Assembly (NCBI GenBank): GCA_003008705.1
Contig: PDUO01000023.1
Coordinates: 1 to 64,000, forward strand
Source: Pezicula radicicola
Taxonomy: Eukaryota > Ascomycota > Leotiomycetes > Helotiales > Dermateaceae
Length of the DNA: 64,000 nt
Direction: 5' to 3'
Of this stretch, positions 1 through 14,017 are shown piece after piece (position 1 is the first letter of the stretch; the number at the start of each line of letters is the position of its first letter). The position numbers were made by a program, and so were the translations under genes. Below the pieces are notes generated by a model. That model saw only the letters and a program-made list of their open reading frames with translations, searched no databases and was not told where the DNA came from.

Positions 1-3000
1 TAATTATATAAGTAATAAATTCTAAAATTAAAAAAGAAAAGATTATAACCTAGATTTATAAAGCTTTTAAATATAAAAGAAAAGAGAGTATATATTTTAA
101 TATCTTAAAAAGGTATTAGTAGAGGAATATATATTTAAATATTTAAGATTTTATTAAAAAGTACTCTTATTATTAAATAAAAGACTTATTATAAACTAAA
201 TTATCTTTTTATTTAATTTAGATAATCTTCTTATAAGTTAAAGTTTTAGTAAATATTTATTATATACTAGTATACTATAAGAAGAATTATATAATAATAG
301 TTAAAGAAGATTTATCTAGATAACTAGAAGTATAAACTATTATTAAGAATAATTTAAAATTAGTTATTAAATTCTTATAAGAAGATATTATTTATTATTA
401 TAGAATCTTTAAAAGAATATTAATTAATAGTAAATCTAAAAATAAGTTAATTACTAAAGTATTAATTAAATAAGTAGTAATTTTAGTTTATAATTTAAAG
501 ATCTAAGGTAATATTAAATAAGGTTATAGATTAATTATAAATAGTTTATTAAAAATAACTAATAGTAGAATAAGAAAATAAGTACTAAATCTCTCTATTA
601 TCCTTTTTACTAACTAGGTTATAATAAAAGTATTAATAGAGTAAACTCTATTTTACTTAAACTATAAAACTAAAGTAATTTTATTAATTAAATTAAAACT
701 ACTTATTTAAAGACTATTATTATAAAATAAAATTAAAACTATAATAAACTTATTAATAATAAAAGTTATCTAGATTCTAAGATAAGATAAAGATTTAAAA
801 GAAGTATATTTAAGACTATAAAGAAAATACCTTATAATAAAAGAATAATAGAAATTATATAGTTAAATATAAAAAGAATAAATATATAAGAGTTAGTTTA
901 TATTATTATTTAATAAGATTCTAAAAAAAGACTTATTATCTAATAAGAAGTTTAATTATTAATAGTTTAACTCTTATAAAATAACTAGTATAAACTATAA
1001 TAAAGGAATATATTAGCTTTAGAAGCTAGATAGAATATATTTATTTAGTACTTTTTATAAAAACTACTTTAAACTATTTATTAAAAGATATAACTTATAT
1101 AAGACTAATAATAAAAAAGAGTAGAATAGTAATAATAATAAAGAAAGTATTAGTAAACCTAAACTAAATATAAGAAATAAACTTAAATATATTAAAAGAA
1201 CTAAGTTAAAAGTTAAACTAAATAAAAGTAATAAAAGAAACCTAGAAAATTTATCTTTAAAACTATTAGATAAATTAGATTCTAAACCTAATAAGTAAAA
1301 TATATCTTAAAGAATAAGATTAACTAAAGAAAAGTAGATAAAAGAAGTCTAAAAGAAAGAATTATAATATTATATTTCTCTAGAAAAGAAACTAATAATA
1401 GTTCTTAATAAAAATAAAGATAGTATATTATACTAATCTTTTATACTATTTTAATATTACTTAATAAGATTAGAAGTTTAAAAGAATAATCTTATAATAC
1501 TAGTACTAAGAGAAATATTTAATTTCTAATAATTTTATTAAAGAAAGAGGAGTCTAAGAACCCTCTATAAGTAGAAGTAATCCTTAACTCTAGTAAACTA
1601 AATAAAGAATCTACTATTATAAGTAAGGCCCTCTTTATTATTAAGAAGGAAATATTATATAATATAAGACTAAATATTAAAGTATTCTTTAAATAAAGAT
1701 ATAAAGTTAAACTTAATATATAATATAATCTCTAAAGAGAGTAACTAGATAAATACTAATTAGATATACTTATTATATAAATAAAGACTATTCTAGCTAC
1801 CTTTAAGATAATACTACTTTTTTAAAAAGGATTTTTAATACTTATAGTCTAATCTTATTTATAATAATACTTTATACTAAAGAATAAAAATAAATATCTA
1901 ATAATAACTACTTATATATACTTATTTAAAGAGGTTATAATTAAGCTTAAGGTATCTCTAAAGAGATCTAAATAATATAAAACCTAAAGACTATAAATAA
2001 GAAGGTCTAAAAATCTATAAAAGCTAATAAGTCTTTATAAAAGTAAAAAGAATCTAAGATTCTAAGTTTACTAAAAGTAAAAAGTTATTATTAAAAGAAT
2101 AATTTTAGAATTAATAAAGGTTATAAATTATTAATTATTTAAAAAAGAAAAGAAATTATTAGAAATTAATAAAGAAATTAAAGTTAAATAATTAATATAT
2201 TTTAAGAGTTTATTAAAGAAGTAGATAATTATATAATTATAAAAATATAATAATATAAAAAAGATAAAAAGAAAAGTTTATATTAACTAGATAATAAAAA
2301 GACTATAGTTTAAAAAAGAGAAAGAGAATTAAAGCTTAAAACCTAAAATCTAATAAGTAAATAAAATAAGATTAGTATTATAAAAAGTTATTATAGATCT
2401 ATAGTAAAAGTAAAAGATTAAGATATAAAATATTAATAGTAATAGAAGAGTAAGAGTAGAAAATTATAAGAATCTTAAAAGTTATAATAAAAGTATAAAA
2501 AGTATATAAAGCTACTTATTTAACTCTTTTATCTTAAAGAAGATATATATTAAAATATTAAATTATTAAATTAAAGAAGTTAATATAATAAAAGGAAATT
2601 AATAATAAATATAAAAAAGATTAAATACTATTAACTAACTATAAATAAAATTAATAAATTCTAAGAATAAGAAAAAGAGTAGACTTCTTAGAAAAATATT
2701 AAAGGTAAAGATAATAAGTTATAAAAAGAAACCCTTAGTAAGAATAAATAAGCTAGTTCTTAAAGAAGAGAGTAAGTTACTATAGATTATAAGACTAACT
2801 ATTAGTTAATAATTATCTAGTTACTATACTAGTAAGACTAAAGTAAGAGTTAGACTTAGATTAAATTAATACTAATATAATATTTAATCTACTTAAATAA
2901 AGTATAATAGCTCTAAGGTATAATAATAGTATAAATCTCCTTTTTTTAAAAGAAGAGAACCCTTATAAGATAATAACTAACCTCTAAAAGAAAGCTTATA

Positions 3001-5975
3001 AGTAGGTCTAAAACTAAGATATAAAAGTTTATATTTAAAGAGATTATTAAAGTATAAAATACTAAAGTTATTATTTAAGAAACTAGATTAAAAGAATTAA
3101 TAAAGGTTATTAAAAGAAAAGAGAAATTTAAAATAAAGAAGAAAAATAATTAATTAATTTAACTAAGACTTAAAGAAACTAAAAGCTACTTAAGAAAAAG
3201 TTAAAAGAAAACTATAAATAGATTAGTCTAATTAGAAAAAAGTAAAAGTAAAAAGATACTTCTCTTAGAATAATAAAGAGTTATAATATAATAAAAGTAA
3301 AGAAGACTTAAAGATATTATTAGTATATATTAATATATAAAAAGAAGAAAAAGAGATTTAAGAAAAATCCTAATAGCTAAAAGTAAAATTATTATTTAAA
3401 AGAATTATTAAAAAAACTAAATACTAAAATAAACCTATATAAGATTAGATTAAAAGTATATTAAGAAAAAAGAGACTTTTTTAATTTATATATAATATAT
3501 TAGTAAGGGTAAAAACGTTTTTAGATTAAAAGAATTTAAAAAAGAAGTTTAAAGAAAAAGGTTTAAAAGAGACTTAATCTAAGAAGAAGTATTATTAACT
3601 AAAGAAACTTTTAATAAGAATAACTTCTTTAAATATTAGATAACTTTAAATATACTTAAAGTATACTTTAAGTAAACTTACTTATAATAGTAACCTAAAG
3701 ATAATAAAGAAGTAAAGGTATTAAAAGACTAGTTAGAGATACTAAGAGACTTAAGAGGTAGAGATATATATAAAAGGAAAAGAAAGGAAGGGTTACTTAC
3801 TAGTTAAAGAAATAATTATAATAAAGAAAGTTAGTAATAGATTAAAAGAGTTAGTAAATAAATTTAATTTAATACTTAAAAAGAGTAAAGAAATAATTAA
3901 TATTAAAAGAAAGAAAAAGAAAAAAGAAGAAGATAGACTATTAATTTATAGTTAAAGTTAGAATTAAAGAAAAGTAAAGTAATAAATATAATTCTTAAGA
4001 AAATTAAAGATAATACTACTAGTAATAATAAAGATAATAGGTTTAAAATAATTAAATTATATTAAATTAGTCTTAATCTTTACTTATTTATCTTAGATAT
4101 AATAAAAAGAAATACTTACTTTTATTTAATAATAAAAGAGAGATATTATTAAAAGAAATTATAAAAGAAAGAAAGATTAGAAATATAATTAAAATTAGAA
4201 AAAGAAATAAAAAAAGCTTACTTTAAGAGATATATTTTTAAATAATAAAGTTATATATTTTATATTAAACTTTAAATATATTATTTCTTATTTAAATAAC
4301 TTAATTTTAAATTATTATTAAATTATTCTTTTTATTAATTTATTATATATTCTTTAGTAAAGAAGGAAATATTATAGATTTCTATTAAAATTAAAGAATA
4401 CTAAAAGTTAAAAATCTTAAATTAAGTTAGAAAAACTAGTTATAGAATAGTATATTAGGTCTTATTCTAATAAATCTATCTAGTAGTTAGTTTATTAGAA
4501 AATAATATAAAAATAATTTATAAAGATTATTATTTCTATTAAAAGTAGATCTAAAAAATAATTAAATTAAAGATAATAAGAAATAAAAAGTATTAAGTAT
4601 TTATAATAGAGTTTATCTATAAGAACTATAGTTATTAAATAACTTATATTTCTCTTAGAATATTATAGCTTTATAGTTAACCCTTAGAACTAGAAGTATT
4701 CTATTTAAATTATTTATATTATACTAATCTAACTATAGATTAATAATAACTAATATAATAATAATAATATATATTTAATTCTATTTAAAAAAGAACTATA
4801 AAATATTATTAGAAACTTATTAAAAATAAACTTTAATATATAAAGTTTTCTTAAAAAACTATTATTACTAATAACTTTAAATATATAATAATAGATATAA
4901 TAATATAAATAGATATTATATTATTTACTAGATAGATATACTAAGAATAAACTATTAATATAAAAAAGAAAAAGAAAAAAAGAACTAATTATAATTATAA
5001 ACTTTAAAGAAGCTATTATAGAATAATACTTATATTAGAACCTTTAGGAAATTTAAGTAATTTTACTTAGTAGCTTTTCTAGACTAGTTATTTAAAGAAA
5101 AAAACTTAGAAACTAAAATTCTAAAACTAAAGAAATATAATACTCTAAGAATATTATAATAAAAATAAATTAAAGAGATTATTAAACTCTTTAAAATTTT
5201 ATATAACTTATATAAAGTAATACTTTAATTAAATAAAAGATCTTATATTAATAAATTAATATTAAAGAAAATATAACTTTCTTTTATACTTTTATAACTT
5301 ACTATTATAGAATTAATAACTATTTAAAGATTAATAATAATTAGAGTTAAACTATTTTATAAGAGTTATCTAGGTTTAGAGAAGATTATTTAAAATTTAG
5401 ATACTAAGTAAAAATTAAGAAAATTATAAATAAAGTTATAAAACCTAAGTAAAATATCTATAACTTATCTTTAGATAAATTACTAATATTATAAATTTTA
5501 TATTATAAAAGTCTTTATAAATAAAAAAAGAATAAAAAGATATTTTTAAATTAAAAACCTACTTAGTTACTTACTTAGCTAAGAAGGGTTAAATACTAAC
5601 TTACTAGTAGTATTAACTTAATTAGATTTACTTTATATATTATTTACTATAAGAGTATAAATAGAACTACTTAGTTACTAAGTATAGTATAATACTATTA
5701 TAAACTATAAACTAACTTATAAAACTAAATTATTAAATTTATAAAAATCTAATATTTAAAGCTATAATCTAATATTTAAAGTTATAATCTAAGCTCTTAA
5801 AAATAATATAAATAAAAGGAAAATAAAGATAACTAAGTAATCTTTCTTATCTTATAACTTAAGTATACTAACTTAAGATAATATAATTCTATTATATATA
5901 AAAAACCTTTTTTATTAAAGAAGGTTTTAAAAAACTATCTTTAAAAGACTATTACTTTTCTTTAAATATTAATAT
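1..5975. repeat. AT-rich, RIP-decayed repeat block
   Basis: The block is made almost entirely of A and T, with nearly no CpG and very many TA steps. Stops occur in every frame at high density and no usable open frame remains. This is what repeat-induced point mutation leaves of old multicopy DNA. I could not assign the parent element. A 20-bp unit is repeated about twice at 5751-5790. The block ends abruptly at the left LTR of the copia element at 5976, where composition becomes more balanced. Confidence 0.8.
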
Positions 5976-6158
5976 TATTGGAATCACCAGGGTGAGTATA
6001 CTCGTAAGAGAATAGGTAGAACTAATAAATACTGTAATAACTTGATTGATAGATTGATGATGATACTATAGAATAGAAACGAATACTATGATATAAGTAG
6101 TCCTCGGCTACTTAGCTTGCTTATAGAACCTTGAGGGTTCCGTACTATATTCCTAGTA
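5976..6158 (-). repeat. 3' LTR of the copia element (left copy)
   Basis: This 183-bp LTR aligns to 13510-13692 with no gap. All of the roughly 15 differences are transitions. Its first bases are TATTGG where the other copy has TGTTAG, and it ends in CCTAGTA where the other ends in CCCAGCA, so the terminal TG...CA has been lost by C-to-T and G-to-A changes. Confidence 0.9.
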
Positions 6159-6989
6159 CTGGTATCTCTTTCTTTTATTGTAGAGTAGGCCGTTATCCCT
6201 CAATTATAATAGCTAGTAATCTTTGTAGTATTGGATATATTGATAGTTGGGTTCTGTAATATATAGTATAATGATTATAAGATTTCATAGTATCGGTAAG
6301 CGATAGGAAGGTTTCTGGAGAACTCTTTTCTTTTGAATTAGGCTGGGGTTAGGCTCCAATCATTGGTTTAGGTAGTTATTAAGTAACTATTTTGGAATAG
6401 ACTAAGTTTAGGCTATAACTATCTATAAAAGAAATACTTTTCTCCTACTTCCTTTATCTAAAATATCTATAATAATACTATCTTCTATAGATCTTTCCTA
6501 ACTTCCTTCCTTCTCAACTTCTTCTTCTTCTTTAATTCATTGATCGAATTATTCTTTCCTAAGGTAAGGATAGTCTTATCCTATTCCGTGGTATTACTAA
6601 TGATTCTATAGAATCATCTTCTTCATCTTCTGTATCCTTATCTTCTGTATCCTTACTTTCTATAATATTATAGCTCCTTTTGTAAAGATTCTGTGGATGG
6701 TATAGTAGGCTGTTGCTGGAGGTATCAATAATCGTCTATTCTCTGTTAATGCTGATGGTAATTACTAGATTCTATGAAATATAGTTGTTCCCACGGCCTT
6801 GAATATACTCCCCTTTTAAGTTAATCGGAATAAACATTAGCTCGCTATCCTTACTTATACTCGGGGTATTCCGGGTAATAACTATCGTCGCTGTAATCAT
6901 AGTAATTACTGTATCTTTGTAGATACTATTGTCTTCCTGTATACTAGGCTAAATAATCAATATATTATATATAAATATACGAATTGCTA

Positions 6990-7590
6990 CTTTTAAGTAG
7001 ATGGCGTAGATTGTGGAGCTATCCCTATTGGTCCTGTACAAGGAAATGCCTTGTTACTGGTTCTAGCTCCAGTTCCTGCTGTTGCTGTAGCTCCTACTCC
7101 TGTAGCTCCTGTTCCTACTCCTGTAGTACCGGTTACTGGTCCTGTAGTACCGGTTCCTGGTGGACAAGCTGTTGGTGGTGTTGGTTGTAGTATAGGTTGT
7201 AGTATAGGTAGATCTCCTAGTAGTACTATAGTTTATGGTGGTCGTCGGGGTAATCTTATATAGTATAATATTGGTCGAGTTACTGAGTTGATTAGGGATG
7301 ATTACGATACTTGTATATCCTATCCATCTCTTCCGGAGGAAGATGGTGGATCTAGTGATCCGTATAAAGAAGGATTGCATGACTTCTCCTCTCGGGAGAA
7401 TACTCTATAGTATACCGCTCGTGTCGGTATTGATAAGGCCTTAAATAATCTATAGGTAGAGAAGGCTTGATTCTTTACTTGTTGGTAGGGTTATTGTAGT
7501 GGAAATGATGATAACAATCCTTTTGGTGGTCCTTCTGGAGGTCCTTCTGGTGGTAGTGGTAGATTATTCCAGTCTATATCCATTCGTTAA
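6990..7590 (+). pseudogene. Decayed antisense open frame inside the copia element
   Basis: This frame is on the strand opposite gag-pol, between the RNase H end and the 3' LTR. Its start is approximate. It reads VDGVDCGAIPIGPVQGN, then a Pro/Val-rich stretch with repeats such as VAPVPTPVVPV, then a polar region containing SLPEEDGGSSDPYKEG, and a Gly-rich tail with GGPSGG repeats, ending at TAA 7588-7590. Internal stops are mainly TAG, plus one TGA. Replacing them by Gln or Trp gives a continuous protein of about 190 residues, the expected RIP pattern for a once-open frame. I do not recognise the product. It may be an accessory antisense protein of the element or captured host sequence. Confidence 0.45.
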
Positions 7591-7879
7591 TCATTTCGTA
7601 GAATGATTTCATAGAATAGTTTAGGGTATTTTTCATGGATTGGCTTTCTAGCGGTATTTTCTGAAGGCATTTCCGTAGGTATTGTAGGTCTCGTAATATA
7701 GGTTTCTGTATTCTATAGGGTATTTTTATGGGTATTTAATGGATTTTCTACTTCGTATAGTAGCTCGTAGTATAGTTTTTATAATAGGTTAACTGAAATG
7801 ACTGATATAGATTAATGAAATAGATTAAAAATATATCTATAATATTAAATACTATGAACCTGAACTCTGTAATATAACT

Positions 7880-10800
7880 CCTTGTCGTTAATTTAGGCTG
7901 TAGTAGTCTTTTCTCCTCTTTCTACCTAGCCTTCAACTCATACTTGGAGTTGGTTTATATTAATGAACTTCTCAAGGGCCTTGTTTAGATTTAGCTTTAT
8001 TATAGTATCTACGGGGTTGTCTTGTCTATTAATCCATCGGATCTCTTGTAGTTCTCTCCTTTTGTAGGATTACTGTAATACTATAATATCAATTATTAGA
8101 TACTTTTCCTTAGTTATTCCGAGTTTAATAAGGTATTCGTAGAGTAAGTAAAAGTCTATATAAACAATAGTTAGAATAGCTATAAGGCTTAGCTAATCTA
8201 TAATCAACTTAATAGTAGTATTAATAGTAATTACTATATCTATACCTCCTACCATTCCATAGATCTCTGATACTAGTATACTCCGGGTAACTCTCTTACT
8301 TTTCATAAAGCTCCAATATACTAGGTTTCCCTTGATTTCGAAGTATTCTTGTTCCGTAGTTTTATTTACAAGGATAATTTTATATCTAAGTTAGGAGCTA
8401 AGGTCCTTGTTATTTGTAAATGATCCGTCTATAAATATAAAGAGCTTTGTAGTTGGTAGGTTGATTAGAATATAGGTAATTCCATGGTCTAGGTTCTATA
8501 TTTACTAATTAAGCCTCTTGTTTAGATTCGTAATATCCTCTATAATAGGGTTCTGGGTTTATACTACTACAGAGAGGTTATAAGCGGCTTCCGGTTGGTA
8601 GATAGTAGTAATATATACTCCCCGGGCTCATTGCTTGGTATATTGGTGTTGGAGACCTGATTCCAGGGATTCTATAATATCTATTTCTATTGTTTAAATG
8701 AGCTTGATTTTCTTGCCTTACTCTTTTTGATATAGCTGGATAGTATCTCCTTGTTTCCGTAAGATATATCTATTGAAAATAAGAGGTGTTTCTAGTATTA
8801 ATATCTCCTTCTGCTTAGCTAGAAATTCAGCCTTTTTAAGTTCTTTTTCCTCTAATTCCATGAATTTCTCTGATGCTATGATTAGGGTATTATCTGTCTA
8901 TATTCCGACTATCCTAAATATCTCCTTGTCTTCTGTAGTTGTTACTAGTAAACAAGGGTTATACATAGATATTATTATTGATAGCTTCTCCCTATGGTGT
9001 TTATAGTATATAGTCTACCAATGGGTTCTAGCTTCAGGGATTCCGTATAATGGTCGTAGAATAACTATAATTGTACTTGGTGGATAGTAGTATTGTAGTT
9101 CCATGGGTAGCTCTGTTAGGATAAGTTACTATAGGAACGTAGTTGACTGAATATATACCTGAGTAATATTACGGAGCTATATTTAGTTATTTAGGTCTGG
9201 AATCCGGGCTAAAGAAGGGGCTAGTGTAATTATAACTTATTGACTAGCTCTCTGGATTATCAGAGATTAGGTAAGAATGACTTCTTTTCCTTTATCGTTG
9301 TATACTTGGATTATAAGTCTTGATTTCTTATATAGAGTATCTATAGCTTTACCTTTGACTTTATTTATAAGTCTAGACTTGAAAATTCGAATTCTTGTAT
9401 ACTTTTCAGAGTTGTATTCTATGAAACTGAATACTCCTCTTGTAATTAGGCTATCGATTTCCTACTTTTGGGATTCCTTAAAAGGTATTCCGGGAGTTAT
9501 AATAACTCCTTTCTTCTGTAGTTTCAATGAGAGCTCTTTATCAGCTTACTCTTTCGTGGTTATGAATATTGTAGTACTCTCTTGTTCTATAGTAACTGTT
9601 TGTATGAAGTGTTTATTGAAATCTCTGAAAATATTACTACTTCTAGTGAAGTGAGTATAGGTACTCCTTCTAGGTTCTGTAGTATTGTTCCGGGTCTTAT
9701 TCCGGGATCTAGGGGGCCTTCCTTTTCCTTGTTTAACTGGTCTAATAGGGTTTACTTGTTCTGTAATTTTATTTACCTCTTCCTGCTGGTCTATTTTCTG
9801 TATTTCTTCCTTACTTTGTTCTATATCTTTATCTATAGCTTATTCTAGCTATAGATTTGTTTCTGGATTCTCTGTATAGTAAGGTTTTATACTTGTTGAT
9901 CGAAAGTTTATAGTACCTCGTGGTATTTAGATAGTGTATATTTCTCCGTCTATAGTAATTAGTTTATATAGTCTATTCCATCTATCTTTCTCTCTCTAGA
10001 CTTATATATCTAAATTAATTGGTAGATCAAGAGTAGGTTTTGTAATTAGTCTATTTCTCATTACTAGGGTATCCTTAACTTATCTTATAGTATATAGTTT
10101 CTGTACTTCTCTTATAGCTAGCCTAATTACCTCTACTCTCCTTATTACAGAAAGGGTTGGTGGATCTATATCTACTATTCATGGATATAATCCAAAGATA
10201 AGTAAAGTAGGAACGATTCTATCAGGTCCTACGGAATCATTGATAGCTTTTATAGCTATCTATAATATAAGCTCCTTATTGGTCTCACTACCTATTTCAT
10301 CTTGGATGATTTCGTAGACTCTCCGTAGTAGTATATAGTATCTTTCAACCTTTCCTATACTATTGTAAGCTTCGATAGGTACTTCCTTAACTTTAATTAC
10401 TATACCTTTGGTGTATTGCCTGAATTCCGTAGATAAGAAGTTCTTCCCTGTATTATATATTATATATTCCGGTGGCCCTATGTATATATCAATCTAGTAT
10501 AGCTATAGTATATCCTATGTATTCTTAGTTGATATATCCTTGAGAAACCTTACTACTTAGAATACTATTACTAAATCTACAACTTATAGGACTGGTTTCC
10601 TGTTTAGGTAAAGAACATCAATAATTATAGAGTAGTTGAATTCATAGTTATCTTTTAAGGTAAACTTAAATCTTCCGGGAGATTTTATATATATCTAGTA
10701 TTGATAGTAGTATTTCATAAGATATTGGATTACTTTAGCTTTAAAATCTTATCTAGCTCTCTGTAGAATCGTAATTAGGCGTCTTATAGAAGGGTATCTA

Positions 10801-13100
10801 AATCGTCGGTATAACTGATGTAATTCTGTTTCTGTAAGATGATTCTAGGTAAGTATTCTCTCTGGTTCATTCTGTAATATCTATGGATATCCCTATTTTT
10901 ATACAATAGGTATAATATTGTCTCCTTAGATTAGAATATTTTTCAGGTTATCGAGTTTCACTCCTATTTTATCCATATCTTATAAACAGAATAAGAAGGG
11001 GGTATTCATAGGAACAACGTAGAATATAATCTAGCCTAGTAGGGTGTTTACTTTAATAGTACCTTGGGAGAGTGTAGATCCTTTCCTAAACTATATTATA
11101 TAGTTTCCTGCTGGTTCTATATTAAGCTAAATTGATGGATCAAATTTCTATAATACTAGGAATTGTGAATAGCCTACTGTAGATACTCCTATAGCTCCGG
11201 TATCTGGTATAATCCCTTGAAATACATTGGAAGAGTAACGGTCTATGAATAAGAATATATCACTTCTCTGTACTAGTTTCTATTCATAGAATATATCTTC
11301 CTTTATAATAGTATAAAACATAGATTAGTTGTTTAGAATAGTAATTGTTTAAGGTCCATTAATCTTACTAAGTTCCGTAAAATAGTTGTTACTTATTTCT
11401 TCCTCTTCGGTTTCTATTTCAAGAAGTAACTAGTCTATCTCGTCTTGGTTTTCATTATCTGGAAATCCTTCTATTCCTTCAAATTGAGTAAGGAAGCTCT
11501 GGTAGTAGATAGGGGTGATTTCGTGTTCCGTAATATATTATACTTACTACTAGAACTTTGAGAAAGCTTATTACCTTTCTTCGACTAAATACTTATTTAA
11601 CCAATAACCTGGTTTACTATATATATAGTATCTCTTCTGGTGGTTTCCGTAGTTTTACTAGTTTCTGCAGTAACTTCCTTGGAAACTTCCTCGGCCTTGG
11701 TATCTTTGTCTATAATTCCTGCCCTATAGTTGATTACTCCGGAATCCAGGTCTCTGCTATCTGTAGTTTCATTTAGTCCTTCCTCCGTAGGTCTAGTTGG
11801 TCTAGTTCTGGTTATACTTTTTAGTTTAGCTATATGATTCGTCTATAGAATCATTCCCTTATATAAACTAGCTTATCTCTTTCTCGCGGGTTACTATCCC
11901 GACTATAGATTATAATTCTATATAGACTCCTTCAAAGGTAGCTGCTAGTTTATATAATGCGAGGCTGTATTCCGTAATACCTCTGTATACACTAATAACC
12001 TGGTCTCTTAGGCTACCTTCCCTTTAGTAGTCCTCGGACAATCCTCTTTGGACCTTCTGGAGTTAGTCGAAGAGTAATTGGAGGTATTCTAGCCTAGACT
12101 TATCCGGGTTTGAAGTAATGATCCTTGGTAGTATGGTTTCCCTTTACTCTAATATATAGAACTAATGGTTTTCCTCTGTTTCAAAGTATTCTCTGGTTAT
12201 AGTAACCATGGTACAGAAGTTATAACTTCTTCCGGAGATCCTATTATAGTAAAATATACTTATACAGTCCTTGAGTATAATAGAAAAAGTAATATTATAC
12301 TTACTTTATTATAGTCCAACCTTGTTATAGTAGTCGTAGAATACCTAGAGTTTAATATCTAGGATATTGTATAATTCACCTCTATACTTCTTAGTATTGT
12401 CATTACTGTATATCTTCATTAGGTCTATAATTAGCCTCGAAGGATTCGGTTAAGGTGTATCCAGTAGTAAAGGTAGTAAAAATAGATGTCTTGGTTATTA
12501 CGATTGGTCTATAGTGACTGGATCTCTGATATTCCATCTTAGGTATATTCCGTAGGAAATATTCCGTATCTCTCTTTGAGGCTATTATCTTAGTAGTAGT
12601 TCCGTGGTATCCGTGGGGTTGTGAGGTAGTTCCGTAGAATTACAAGGTGGTTGAGGGGTTTACTGAGGTTGACGGTATAGAGGTATTAGGGTTAGAATAG
12701 TGAGGTCTATTAGGATATCTTTGTTCTGGGGGTTCTAGTGAGATTCGAATATCTGTATAGTATCGAGTTGGTATTTAATCTCCTCCTTAGTCCATTGATA
12801 TTATTCTTCCTCGGTAAGGGTCTCTTATAGTACCTAAGATATTGGTAATCTTTCTTTCTTTGGTATAAAGTATCCGTAGGCCTATAGGAAGTCTCATAGA
12901 TTCCGTACTATTGATTTCTCTCCATTTTCAAAGATCTCCTTTATCCAGTTTTTAAAATCATCTTGAAAGTATTCCTATAGAACGATATCATTATAGCCCT
13001 ACCTCTTATAGAAATCCATATACCATTGAATGAATATATTGATTACCTCCTCGTTTTTGGTATATTCCTCGTTTATAGGATTAAACTTTAGTATTCTTAT
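7880..13100 (-). pseudogene. Decayed gag-pol polyprotein of the copia element
   Basis: The minus-strand polyprotein would have packaged, matured, integrated and reverse-transcribed the element. Read through the stops, it gives a gag segment ending in VFYDYYNKVGL-like sequence, an aspartic protease DTGA, an integrase core with GPPEYIIYNTGKNF and later IEAYNSIGKVERYY, a reverse transcriptase with QVYIQSTTFL and LYGIPEA, and an RNase H tail. TAG and TAA stand where Gln is expected, and TAG where Trp is expected, which points to C-to-T change on both strands. The limits given are approximate because start and end are not preserved. Confidence 0.85.
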
Positions 13101-13509
13101 AATAGATAATATATTTTCCGTGGTTCCATAGTAAAGAATGTATATATTTCTAGGTTTCGTAATAAGGAGTATATATCCTTTTAGAATTCATAGTAATAAT
13201 TATATATATTTTTAGGGTTCCGTGGTGGTATAGATAGATCTTGTTGGTTCTATAGGATCGGTGGGGATACGAATATCTTCTGCTACTCGATGTCTATAGT
13301 TCTATAATTATAACTTATTCGGTGTAGTAGGACACTACCTTGAATACTCAATAGGAATATATATAATTTCCGCCTATTCGGCTTATTCAAGTCTTCTTAG
13401 TATTATTGTACGAAGCCTTTCACTGGTTATAATAACTCCGTAGTTCTAGTCTCTTCTAATAATACCTTGCTACTCTGTAATTAAACGGTGAAGTTCAATT
13501 ACTAATCAG

Positions 13510-13692
13510 TGTTAGAATCACTAGGGTGAGTATACTCGTAAGAGAATAGGTAGAACTAATAAACACTGTAACGACTTGATTGATAGATTGATAATGATAC
13601 TACGGAATAGAAACGAATACTACGATATAAGTAGTCCTCGGCTACTTGGCTCGCTTACAGAACCTTGAGGGTTCCGTACTATATTCCCAGCA
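13510..13692 (-). repeat. 5' LTR of the copia element (right copy)
   Basis: This 183-bp LTR begins TGTTAG and ends CAGCA on the plus strand, so it retains the TG...CA ends. Because gag-pol runs on the minus strand, this copy is the 5' LTR and promoter end. It is less mutated than the left copy and keeps CpG at positions where the left copy has TG or CA. Confidence 0.92.
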
Positions 13693-14017
13693 AACTTGCT
13701 ACTTCATATTTCTGTAAACAAACAGTGAAATAACTTACCTTTGAGGGTCTTGGTATAACAGATAATATCAAGTTAGAATAAGCCATTTAGGCATCAAAGA
13801 CCTACTCTAGTCTCCTATTCAGGAGATAACTAGTTTTCGAGGCACTTGCACTTAGGTATCTCGGTGAAGAAAACTGGACTAGAGAAAATAGTTAATTAGA
13901 ATGTAGCTTTACGTATGATGTAAACATGTATATCAAGAATAAAGAATCTGTGGTGTAAACACCCGGGAAAAGTGCAAAGTGGTTATCTACTCAACGAGTG
14001 ATGCCTAGTGCATCATG
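13693..14017. other. Spacer between the copia element and the exonuclease gene
   Basis: Balanced composition returns immediately after the right LTR. I see no open frame or repeat of note. It probably contains the 3' end of the exonuclease transcript, which runs toward the element. Confidence 0.6.

Larger units (their letters stand above)
5976..13692 (-). mobile_element. Ty1/copia-type LTR retrotransposon, RIP-inactivated
   Basis: This is a 7.7-kb element bounded by two 183-bp LTRs. On the minus strand the order is gag, protease, integrase, reverse transcriptase, RNase H, the copia order. Recognisable pieces are a gag core near 12.3-12.45 kb, the protease DTGA at about 11193-11204, integrase GPPEYIIYNTGKNF near 10.45 kb, reverse transcriptase SRLIIQVYNDKGKE near 9.3 kb and LYGIPEA near 9.03 kb, and the RNase H end EIRWINRQDNP near 8.03 kb. 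A purine-rich tract lies just inside the left LTR, as expected for the 3' end of a minus-strand element. Many codons have become stops, mostly Gln or Trp codons, so the copy cannot be translated. The flanking 5-mers (aatat on the left, aactt on the right) do not match, so there is no clean target-site duplication. Confidence 0.92.

Noticed and set aside
601..660. Possible LINE reverse transcriptase motif in the AT-rich block
   Set aside because: A few residues resemble a PQGSPLSP-like motif, but the needed base changes are not all transitions and no YxDD motif follows.
5976..13692. CRISPR or phage origin for the repeated ends
   Set aside because: The gag-pol order and the 183-bp LTRs on a fungal background show a retrotransposon.
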